The notes beneath the pieces are model-generated. The model made no database searches. It was not told the origin of the DNA and worked only from the letters and a program-made list of their open reading frames with translations. The position numbers and the translations under genes were made by a program. DNA of 64,000 nt from Bradyrhizobium sp. AT1. GTDB taxonomy: Bacteria > Pseudomonadota > Alphaproteobacteria > Rhizobiales > Xanthobacteraceae. The stretch is from assembly GCF_001590795.1 (NCBI RefSeq), contig NZ_JXDL01000001.1:2755937-2819936 (forward strand), in the 5' to 3' direction. This document shows positions 57,297-64,000 of the stretch, piece after piece; position 1 is the stretch's first letter; every line of letters starts with the position of its first letter.

Positions 57297-58827
57297 GCCC
57301 ACGCCCAAAGCCGATGTGTTCCAGGCCAATCGCGACCGCGTCGCGCCGCTCCTGAAGAAGCTGCGCGCCGACGGCATCGGCCATTTCATCGACGGCAAGA
57401 CCGTCGCCTCGATCTCGGGCGAGACGTTCGAGACGAAATCACCGGTCGACGGCACGACGCTCGCGAGCGTCGCGCGCGGCACCGCCGAGGACATCGACAG
57501 CGCCGCGACGTCGGCCGCGCTGGCCTTCAAGTCCTGGCGCGACATGGGGCCGGCGATGCGCAAGAAGCTGCTGCATCGTGTCGCCGATGCCATCGAGGAC
57601 AATGCCGACGACATCGCGGTGCTCGAATGCATCGACACGGGCCAGGCCTATCGCTTCATGGCCAAGGCCGCGATCCGCGCCGCCGAGAATTTCCGCTTCT
57701 TTGCCGACAAATGCGCCGAGGCGCGCGACGGCCTCAATACGCCGAGCGACGAGCACTGGAACATCTCGACCCGCGTGCCGATCGGCCCGGTCGGCGTGAT
57801 CACGCCGTGGAACACGCCGTTCATGCTCTCGACCTGGAAGATCGCCCCGGCGCTCGCCGCGGGCTGCACCGTCGTGCACAAGCCGGCCGAATGGTCGCCG
57901 GTGACGGCGTCCATCCTGTCGAGGCTCGTCAAGGAAGCCGGCGTGCCCGACGGCGTGCTCAACACCGTGCACGGTTTTGGCGAGGAGGCCGGCAAGGCCT
58001 TAACCGAGCATCCCGCCATCAAGGCGATCGGCTTCGTCGGTGAGAGCGCGACAGGCTCGGCCATCATGGTTCAGGGCGCACCGACCTTGAAGCGCGTGCA
58101 TTTCGAGCTCGGCGGCAAGAACCCCGTGATCGTGTTCGACGACGCCGATCTCGACCGCGCGCTCGATGCCGTCGTGTTCATGATCTACTCGCTCAACGGC
58201 GAGCGCTGCACCTCGTCGAGCCGCCTCTTGGTTCAGGCCAGCATCGCCGAGCAATTCACGGAGAAGCTGACCGCACGCGTGAAGGCGCTGAAGGTCGGCC
58301 ATCCCCTCGATCCCGCGACCGAGATCGGACCGCTGATCCACGAAAGGCATTTGGCAAAAGTCTGCTCCTATTTCGACGTCGCGCGGCAGGACGGCGCGAC
58401 CATCGCCGTCGGCGGCAAGGCCTATGACGGCCCGGGCGGCGGCCATTATGTCGAGCCGACGCTGGTGACCGGCGCGCACGGCAAGATGCGCGTGGCGCAG
58501 GAGGAGGTGTTCGGCCCCTTCCTCACCGTGCTGCCGTTCAAGGACGAAGCCGACGCCATCGAGATCGCCAACGACATCCGCTATGGCCTGACCGGCTATG
58601 TCTGGACCAACGACGTCGGCCGTGCCTTGCGCGTTGCAGATGCGCTGGAGGCCGGCATGATCTGGCTGAACTCGGAGAACGTCCGCCACCTGCCGACGCC
58701 TTTCGGCGGCATGAAGGCAAGCGGCATCGGCCGCGACGGCGGCGACTATTCGTTCGACTTCTACATGGAAACCAAGCACGTCTCGCTGGCGCGGGGCACG
58801 CACAAGATTCAGAAACTGGGAATTTAG
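57289..58827 (+). CDS. hpaE: 5-carboxymethyl-2-hydroxymuconic-semialdehyde dehydrogenase HpaE
   Basis: 512-residue NAD-dependent aldehyde dehydrogenase. Catalytic set visible: N175 (TPWNTPF), K198 (VHKPAEWSP), E273 (FELGGKNP) and C307 (GERCTSSSR). It oxidises the ring-cleavage product of homoprotocatechuate. The ATG overlaps the end of hpaF, and a longer frame back to 57046 is spurious. Confidence 0.93.
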   Translation: MDKPTPKADVFQANRDRVAPLLKKLRADGIGHFIDGKTVASISGETFETKSPVDGTTLASVARGTAEDIDSAATSAALAFKSWRDMGPAMRKKLLHRVADAIEDNADDIAVLECIDTGQAYRFMAKAAIRAAENFRFFADKCAEARDGLNTPSDEHWNISTRVPIGPVGVITPWNTPFMLSTWKIAPALAAGCTVVHKPAEWSPVTASILSRLVKEAGVPDGVLNTVHGFGEEAGKALTEHPAIKAIGFVGESATGSAIMVQGAPTLKRVHFELGGKNPVIVFDDADLDRALDAVVFMIYSLNGERCTSSSRLLVQASIAEQFTEKLTARVKALKVGHPLDPATEIGPLIHERHLAKVCSYFDVARQDGATIAVGGKAYDGPGGGHYVEPTLVTGAHGKMRVAQEEVFGPFLTVLPFKDEADAIEIANDIRYGLTGYVWTNDVGRALRVADALEAGMIWLNSENVRHLPTPFGGMKASGIGRDGGDYSFDFYMETKHVSLARGTHKIQKLGI

Positions 58828-58834
58828 GGAAACG

Positions 58835-58937
58835 GTCATTCCGGGGCGTGCGAAGCACGAGCCCGGAATCCATTCATCCACCAACGCTGCTGCACGATGG
58901 ATTCCGGGTTCGGCTCTGCGAGCCGCCCCGGAATGAC
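58835..58937. repeat. Palindromic intergenic repeat between hpaE and hpaD
   Basis: Perfect 14-bp outer arms (GTCATTCCGGGGCG at 58835-58848 and its inverse at 58924-58937) and an inner pair (CCCGGAATCCAT at 58862-58873 and its inverse at 58897-58908) make a two-level cruciform. The GTCATTCCGGGGC type is a repeat I associate with Bradyrhizobium. It interrupts the hpa operon without a T-tract. Confidence 0.75.
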
Positions 58938-58956
58938 AAGACGAGGGGAAACGCAC

Positions 58957-59940
58957 ATGCCCGTACCGCAACACGTCTTCGAGCCGCCGTTCAACATCAT
59001 CCGCTCCAGTCATGTCGTGCTCGACGTGACCGATCTGAAGCTGAGCCGCGCGTTCTACGAGTCCACCGTCGGCATGCATGTCGAGGACGCGGACGACAAG
59101 GTCGTCTACCTGCGAGCCGCCGAGGAGCATCAGCACCACTCGCTGGTGCTGCGCAAGGCGGCGGTGCCGGCGTGCGCCCGCCTCGGCTTCAAGGTCGGCA
59201 ACGACGGCGATCTCGACAAGGCCGCCGCATTCCTGTCCGAGAACGGCCTTTCCTACGCCTTCGTCGACCAGCCGTTCCAGGGCCGCACGCTGCAGTTCAC
59301 CGATCCCTTCGGCTTCCAGATCGAGCTCTATGCGTCGATGGAGCGCCGGCCGCATCTCTTGCGCCGCTACGATCTCTATCGGGGCTGCCATCCGCAGCGG
59401 CTCGATCATTTCAACGTCTTCGCCGCCGAGGTGCAGGACACCGTCGAATTCTACGCACGGCTCGGCTTCCGCCTCACTGAATATGCCGAGGAGGACGGGC
59501 CGAACGGCCGCATCGCCGCGGCCTGGATGCATCGCAAGGGCAACGTCCACGATTTCGCCATCACCAACGGCAAGGGTCCGCGGCTGCATCATTTCGCCTA
59601 TTGGACGCCGACGGCGATGAACATCATCCATCTCTGCGATGTCATGGCCTCGCAGGGCTTCGTGAAGAACATCGAGCGCGGCCCGGGACGCCACGGCATC
59701 TCGAACGCGTTCTTCCTCTATGTCCGCGATCCCGACGGACACCGCCTCGAGCTCTATACCAGCGATTATTTCACGGGCGATCACGACCACGAGCCGCTGC
59801 GCTGGTCGCTGCGCGATCCGCGCCGCCAGACGCTGTGGGGCGCCCCCGCGCCGCGCTCCTGGTTCGAGCAGGGCTCGCCATTCTCAGGACAGGCCGTGCG
59901 CGAGCCGAAGTTCGTGGCCGACGTGCTGGTGGCGGATTGA
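58957..59940 (+). CDS. hpaD: 3,4-dihydroxyphenylacetate 2,3-dioxygenase HpaD (VOC type)
   Basis: 327-residue extradiol ring-cleavage dioxygenase of the vicinal-oxygen-chelate class. Metal ligands in the second half: H151 (QRLDHFNVF), H212 (LHHFAYW) and E265 (HRLELYTSD). It opens the homoprotocatechuate ring. This is the VOC-type enzyme of Brevibacterium/Arthrobacter rather than the LigB-type HpaD of E. coli. GAGGGG precedes the ATG; extension to 58897 would read through the repeat. Confidence 0.9.
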   Translation: MPVPQHVFEPPFNIIRSSHVVLDVTDLKLSRAFYESTVGMHVEDADDKVVYLRAAEEHQHHSLVLRKAAVPACARLGFKVGNDGDLDKAAAFLSENGLSYAFVDQPFQGRTLQFTDPFGFQIELYASMERRPHLLRRYDLYRGCHPQRLDHFNVFAAEVQDTVEFYARLGFRLTEYAEEDGPNGRIAAAWMHRKGNVHDFAITNGKGPRLHHFAYWTPTAMNIIHLCDVMASQGFVKNIERGPGRHGISNAFFLYVRDPDGHRLELYTSDYFTGDHDHEPLRWSLRDPRRQTLWGAPAPRSWFEQGSPFSGQAVREPKFVADVLVAD

Positions 59941-59961
59941 TGCTGGTGACAACCTCTCTCC

Positions 59962-60092
59962 CCGTCGTCCCTGCGAACGCAGGGACCCATAACCACAGGA
60001 CGTGGTTTGGTGAAGGCTGGTCGTTCGGGATTAGCCTCGCGTACAATCGATGGATCACGCGGTATGGGTCCCTGCGTTCGCAGGCACGACGG
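59962..60092. repeat. Long inverted repeat upstream of hpaG
   Basis: 30-base arms (59962-59991 and 60063-60092) are inverses except at one position, around a 71-base spacer. They contain the core GTCCCTGCGAACGCAGGGAC. It ends 11 bases before the hpaG start and could influence translation or mRNA processing. Confidence 0.75.
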
Positions 60093-60103
60093 AAAGATTG
60101 CCG

Positions 60104-60973
60104 ATGAAGCTCCCCCGCCTCGCCACTTATTCCGTCAAAGGTGATGTCAGCTACGGCGCCGTCCTGGAGGGCGGCATCGTCGATCTCTCCGCGCGCTACG
60201 CAAAGGATTATCCGACGCTGCGGGAAGTGATCGCGGCCGGCAAGCTCATCAGCCTTGCCGAGGAGGCCGCCGGCCGCACGCCGGACCACGCGCTCGGCGA
60301 CATCACATGGCTGCCGCCGGTGCCTGCGCCGGAAAAGATCATCTGCATCGGCGTCAACTATCCTGATCGTAATGCCGAGTACAAGGACGGCCAGGACGCA
60401 CCGAAATATCCGAGCATGTTCATGCGCTCGCCGCGCTCCTTCGTCGGCCACGACACGCCGCTGGTGCGCCCGCGTGCCTCGAGCCAGCTCGACTATGAAG
60501 GCGAGATCGTGCTGGTGATCGGCAAGGCCGGCCGGCACATTCCCGAAAGCAGCGCGCTCGATCACATCGCTGCGCTGACGCTGTGCAACGAAGGCTCGGT
60601 GCGCGATTGGCTCCGCCACGCCAAGTTCAACGTGACGCAGGGCAAGAATTTCGATTCCAGCGGCAGCCTCGGACCGTGGCTCGTGCCTTACACCAAGGAA
60701 TCGCAGATTGCGGACATTCGCCTCACCACGCATGTCAACGGCGAGCTGAGGCAGGACGATCGCACCAGCCGGCTGATGTTTCCGTTCCGCTATCTCCTGA
60801 ACTATATCTCGACCTTCGCAACCCTCGTGCCCGGCGATATCATCGTCACGGGCACGCCGACCGGTGCCGGTGCCAGGTTCGATCCGCCGCGTTACCTGAA
60901 GCCCGGCGACGTCGTCGAGATCGAGGCCGAAGGCATTGGACGCCTGCGCAACGGAGTCGTCGACGAAGTCTGA
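60104..60973 (+). CDS. Fumarylacetoacetate hydrolase-family protein, HpaG-like
   Basis: 289 residues. FAH fold with metal-binding residues in LDYEGEIVLVIGK and the IICIGVNYPDRNAEY and VTGTPTGAGA segments. In the hpa pathway the FAH-family HpaG decarboxylates 5-oxopent-3-ene-1,2,5-tricarboxylate; this single-domain protein resembles general 2-keto-4-pentenoate hydrolases too, so the symbol is withheld. The frame runs back through the repeat to 60050, which is rejected. It follows hpaD in the same direction. Confidence 0.82.
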   Translation: MKLPRLATYSVKGDVSYGAVLEGGIVDLSARYAKDYPTLREVIAAGKLISLAEEAAGRTPDHALGDITWLPPVPAPEKIICIGVNYPDRNAEYKDGQDAPKYPSMFMRSPRSFVGHDTPLVRPRASSQLDYEGEIVLVIGKAGRHIPESSALDHIAALTLCNEGSVRDWLRHAKFNVTQGKNFDSSGSLGPWLVPYTKESQIADIRLTTHVNGELRQDDRTSRLMFPFRYLLNYISTFATLVPGDIIVTGTPTGAGARFDPPRYLKPGDVVEIEAEGIGRLRNGVVDEV

Positions 60974-60998
60974 CCAACAATTGAAGTGGAATGATGCA

Positions 60999-62627
60999 AT
61001 GACCACCCTCACCGGCGGCGAAGCAATCGTAAGCGGCCTTGTCGCCCACGGCGTCGATACCGTGTTCGGCCTGCCCGGCGCGCAGGTCTACGGCCTGTTC
61101 GACGCCTTCCACCAGGCCCAGCTCAAAGTGATCGGCGCGCGGCACGAGCAGGCCTGCGGCTACATGGCCTTCGGCTATGCGCGCTCCAGCGGCAAGCCCG
61201 GCGTGTTCAGCGTGGTGCCCGGCCCCGGTGTGCTCAACGCCAGCGCGGCGCTGCTCACCGCGTTCGGCTGCAACGAGCCGGTGCTGTGCGTCACCGGCCA
61301 GGTGCCGACGCAGTTTCTCGGCAAGGGCCGCGGCCATCTGCACGAGATGCCGGACCAGCTCGCGACCTTGCGCACCTATGTGAAATGGGCCGATCGAATC
61401 GAATATCCCGGCAACGCGCCGACAATCGTGGCGCGCGCGTTCCAGGAGATGATGTCAGGACGGCGCGGCCCCGCCTCGGTCGAGATGCCCTGGGACGTCT
61501 TCACCCAGCGCGCCGCAACTTCGGCCGCCCGGGTGCTGGAGCCACTTCCCGCCCCGCAACCGGATCCCGATCTGGTCAAGCAGGCGGCGGCGCTGATCAA
61601 GGCGAGCAAGGCGCCGATGATCTTCGTCGGCAGCGGTGCGATGGAGGCGGGCGACGAAATTCTCGAGCTCGCCGAGATGATCGATGCGCCGGTCGTCGCT
61701 TTCCGCAGCGGCCGCGGCATCGTCTCCAACGCGCATGAGCTCGGCCTCACCATGGCCGCCGCCTACAAGCTCTGGCCGAAGACCGACCTGATGATCGCGA
61801 TCGGCACGCGTGCCGAGCTGCCGGCATCCGGTTTCCGCTGGCCCTATCAGCCGAGCGGCCTGAAATCCATCCGGATCGACATCGATCCGACCGAGATACG
61901 CCGGCTCGCCGCCGATGCCGCGATCGTCGCCGACGCCAGGGATGGCACCGCCGATCTCGTCGCCGCCGTGAAAAAGGCCGGCTATGCCAGGAGCCATGGC
62001 CGGCGCGGTGAGATCCGCGAGGCCGCAGCCGCCGCACAAGCCGAGATCCAGCGCATCCAGCCGCAGATGGCCTATCTCAACATCCTGCGCGAGGTGCTGC
62101 CGGCGAATGCGATCGTCACCGACGAGCTGTCGCAGTTCGGCTTCGCCTCCTGGTACGGCTTTCCCGTCTACGAGCCGCGCACCTTCATCACGTCAGGCTA
62201 TCAGGGCACGCTCGGCTCGGGCTTCCCGACCGCGCTTGGCGCCAAGGTCGCCAACCCCGACAAGCCGGTCGTGGCGATCACCGGCGACGGCGGCTTCATG
62301 TTCGGCGTGCAGGAGCTCGCCACCGCCGTGCAGTTCAACATCGGCGTGGTGACGCTGGTGTTCAACAACAACGCCTACGGCAATGTCCGCCGCGACCAGC
62401 GCGAGCGTTTCGACGGCCGCGTGGTGGCGTCAGATCTCGTCAATCCGGATTTCGTCAAGCTCGCGGAATCTTTTGGCGTGGCGGCGGCGCGCGTGACCGC
62501 GCCGGACCAGTTCAAGGCGGCGATGGAGAAGGCGCTCAGCCATGGCGGACCGTATCTGATCTCGATCGAGGTGACGCGCGACTCCGAAGTCAGCCCGTGG
62601 GCGTTCATCCACCCGCCGAAGCCATAG
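60999..62627 (+). CDS. Thiamine-diphosphate-dependent enzyme, acetolactate-synthase family
   Basis: 542 residues with the three-domain acetohydroxyacid synthase/benzoylformate decarboxylase plan. Catalytic Glu E50 (RHEQACGY) and the TPP-binding motif GDGGFMFGVQEL...FNNNAYGN (from about residue 428) are present. No small regulatory subunit gene follows. It starts 25 bases after the HpaG-like gene, so it is in the same operon. It might decarboxylate a 2-keto acid feeding or leaving the aromatic pathway, but the substrate is not readable from the sequence. Confidence 0.85.
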   Translation: MTTLTGGEAIVSGLVAHGVDTVFGLPGAQVYGLFDAFHQAQLKVIGARHEQACGYMAFGYARSSGKPGVFSVVPGPGVLNASAALLTAFGCNEPVLCVTGQVPTQFLGKGRGHLHEMPDQLATLRTYVKWADRIEYPGNAPTIVARAFQEMMSGRRGPASVEMPWDVFTQRAATSAARVLEPLPAPQPDPDLVKQAAALIKASKAPMIFVGSGAMEAGDEILELAEMIDAPVVAFRSGRGIVSNAHELGLTMAAAYKLWPKTDLMIAIGTRAELPASGFRWPYQPSGLKSIRIDIDPTEIRRLAADAAIVADARDGTADLVAAVKKAGYARSHGRRGEIREAAAAAQAEIQRIQPQMAYLNILREVLPANAIVTDELSQFGFASWYGFPVYEPRTFITSGYQGTLGSGFPTALGAKVANPDKPVVAITGDGGFMFGVQELATAVQFNIGVVTLVFNNNAYGNVRRDQRERFDGRVVASDLVNPDFVKLAESFGVAAARVTAPDQFKAAMEKALSHGGPYLISIEVTRDSEVSPWAFIHPPKP

Positions 62628-62653
62628 ACGAAGCATCGTCGTTCCGGAGAACT

Positions 62654-62683
62654 CTTCCCTTTTCCCACAAGGGAAAAGGGAAG
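62654..62683. terminator. Bidirectional terminator between the TPP gene and alkB
   Basis: A perfect 13-bp stem (CTTCCCTTTTCCC and its inverse, loop ACAA) lies between the convergent stops at 62627 and 62685. The A/T runs inside the arms serve either strand. Confidence 0.6.
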
Positions 62684-62684
62684 A

Positions 62685-63338
62685 TCAGCGCGTTCTGCGG
62701 AAGGTCAAATTGATCCGCTTCCGTCCCAGCAGCGCATGCTCGCCCTCGGCGAGCGGCGCGACGCCGTGATAGGCGAGCCTGGACGGGCCGCCCCAGACCA
62801 CGACATCGCCGTGGACGAGCCGGAAACGCCGCGGCCTGTCGGCGCGGGCGAGGCCGCCGAACAGGAAGGTCGCGGGCAGCCCGAGCGAGACCGAGACGAT
62901 CGGTGCCGAATAATCCAGCTCGTCCTTGTCCTGATGCAGCGATAGCCGCGTCCCTGGCTCGTAGCGGTTGACGAGGCAGGCATCGGGCGCGAAGTCCTGG
63001 AAGCTGCCCTGCTCCGCCGCGCTTCGTGCGAGATCGCGCAGCACCGGCGGCATCGCCGGCCAAGGCGCACCGGTCCTGGGATCGATGGGATCATAGCGAT
63101 AGCCGGTGTGATCGGTGATCCAGCCGCGCTCGCCGCAATTGGTCATAGCCACCGACATCAGATGGCCGCCGGGCGTGGTCATGCGGCGGAACGGCGATTG
63201 CGCCACGATGGCACGCACCGCCTCGATCAGCTCGCTCTCGATCGGCCCGACGAAGCCGCGCAGCAGCACGGCGCCGTCGGCGATCACCTCGCGCGACGGC
63301 TGCGCCTCGGCAACGCTGTCGAACAGATCATCCGTCAA
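62685..63338 (-). CDS. alkB: DNA oxidative demethylase AlkB
   Basis: 217-residue 2-oxoglutarate/Fe(II) dioxygenase that repairs N-alkylated bases. Iron ligands H135-X-D137 (LHQDKDE) and H191 (AYHGVAP), and the 2-oxoglutarate/substrate motif R208-I-N210...R214 (RINLTFR). The start appears to be a TTG (leading into TDDLFDS); no in-frame ATG precedes it before the upstream stop. It follows the next 2OG-dioxygenase gene by nine bases, so the pair is an operon. Confidence 0.9.
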   Translation of the reverse strand: MTDDLFDSVAEAQPSREVIADGAVLLRGFVGPIESELIEAVRAIVAQSPFRRMTTPGGHLMSVAMTNCGERGWITDHTGYRYDPIDPRTGAPWPAMPPVLRDLARSAAEQGSFQDFAPDACLVNRYEPGTRLSLHQDKDELDYSAPIVSVSLGLPATFLFGGLARADRPRRFRLVHGDVVVWGGPSRLAYHGVAPLAEGEHALLGRKRINLTFRRTR

Positions 63339-63347
63339 TCGCAGCGC

Positions 63348-64000
63348 TCATTTGGCATCGTGAAAGATCACACCCAACGTGTGGCGTTGGCCGGACCTGA
63401 TCCGACTGACGCCATGGCGGAGATTAACGCGGTAGGTGCCGCGTGTCCCCTGCACCGGACGGTGATGCACAGCGAAGGCGACCGCGTCGCCCCTGCGCCA
63501 GCGGCACCACCTCGGCACGGGACTGCATGCGCGGGCGCTGCTCGGTCAGCACGAACTCGCCGCCGGTGAAATCGCGCCCCGGTTCGGAGAGCAGGATCGC
63601 GACCTGGAGCGGGAACACGTGCTCGCCGTAGAGGTCCTGGTGCAGGCAGTTGTAGTCGCCGGCTTCATATTGCAGCAGCAGCGGCGTCGGCCGCGCCTGC
63701 CCCGCCTCATGGCAGCGCTTCAGGAACGCGGCATGCGCTGTGGGATAGCGGATGTCGATCCCCATCGCCTCGTTCCAGCGATTGGCAACGGGTTCCAGAT
63801 ACGCGTACAGCGCCGGGCGCAATTGCGCGATCAGGTCGGGCAGCGGATAGGAGAAGTACTTATATTCGCCGCGGCCAAAGCCATGGCGGCCCATGACGAC
63901 GCGGCTGCGGAAATGCGTGTCGTCCGGATAGAGCGCGGCGAGGACGCGGCACTGGTCCGGCGTCAGCAGATTTTTCAGGACGGCGCAGCCCTGGGAGTCG
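63348..64000 (-). pseudogene. 2OG-Fe(II) oxygenase with a frameshift, cut by the window edge
   Basis: The gene enters from beyond 64000 (its start is not in view) and reads as a second 2OG dioxygenase partnered with alkB: ...DQCRVLAALYPDDTHFRSR, MGRHGFGRGEYKYFSYPLPD, YNCLHQDLYGEHVFPLQVA and SEPGRDFTGGEFVLTEQRPR. After VVPLAQG the frame breaks. At 63490-63493 there are four C (plus strand) where three would keep the frame. The in-frame product ends at 63424 with an unrelated tail; the other frame continues as DAVAFAVHHRPVQGT, RVNLRHGVSRI and ends HTLGVIFHDAK at 63348. The distal iron-binding histidine and the substrate arginine are on the lost side. It could be a real mutation or a sequencing error in the C-run. 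Confidence 0.75.

Overview
This 64 kb window is GC-rich, densely coded DNA of a Bradyrhizobium-type alphaproteobacterium (Nitrobacteraceae). The evidence is a complete hopanoid locus that includes the C2-methylase hpnP, a rhizobial style of accessory metabolism (ABC uptake, aromatic meta-cleavage, many LysR regulators), and several families of long palindromic intergenic repeats that I associate with Bradyrhizobium. The species is not assigned. No rRNA, tRNA, CRISPR array, phage or intact insertion sequence was seen.

Layout: (1) 0-21 kb, hopanoid region. hpnN (minus), then ispH-hpnH (plus), converge across a 1 kb repeat-filled gap with the tightly overlapping operon hpnC-hpnD-hpnE-shc-hpnG (minus). 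Together they make squalene, cyclise it, attach an adenosyl group, trim the side chain and export the product. After three small or secreted hypotheticals come a second RND-type transporter and a cobalamin-themed operon, eutB-hpnP-eutC, in which the hopanoid C2-methylase sits between the two subunits of ethanolamine ammonia-lyase. (2) 21-26 kb: a chemoreceptor, an M81 peptidase, and a lower-GC accessory patch with an orphan putative PD-(D/E)XK nuclease next to a decayed acyl-CoA dehydrogenase fragment. (3) 26-35 kb: general catabolic genes: alcohol dehydrogenase plus cupin with a divergent LysR, two alpha/beta hydrolases, an acyl-CoA dehydrogenase, an orphan periplasmic binding protein and an HD hydrolase. 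(4) 34.7-41 kb: a LysR regulator divergent from a Ugp-like ABC importer that ends in a calcineurin-like phosphodiesterase. (5) 41-43.6 kb: LysR, pirin and isochorismatase-family genes. (6) 43.8-50.5 kb: a three-gene operon of two transglutaminase-like proteins and a circularly permuted ATP-grasp/alpha-E protein, a predicted peptide ligase/protease system whose substrate is unknown. (7) 50.8-52.6 kb: an Aer-like sensor split into a soluble PAS protein and a membrane MCP. (8) 52.8-62.6 kb: a UxaA-family dehydratase and a homoprotocatechuate (hpa) meta-cleavage cluster with its MarR-type regulator HpaR and a perfect palindrome as candidate operator. (9) 62.7-64 kb: alkB and a second 2-oxoglutarate dioxygenase gene that carries an apparent frameshift and runs off the end of the window.

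The items I consider most worth following are the eutB-hpnP-eutC arrangement, the ATP-grasp/transglutaminase operon, the split Aer pair, the orphan nuclease beside the broken acyl-CoA dehydrogenase, and the frameshifted dioxygenase. Functions are read from sequence motifs and recall of families; no database search was run.
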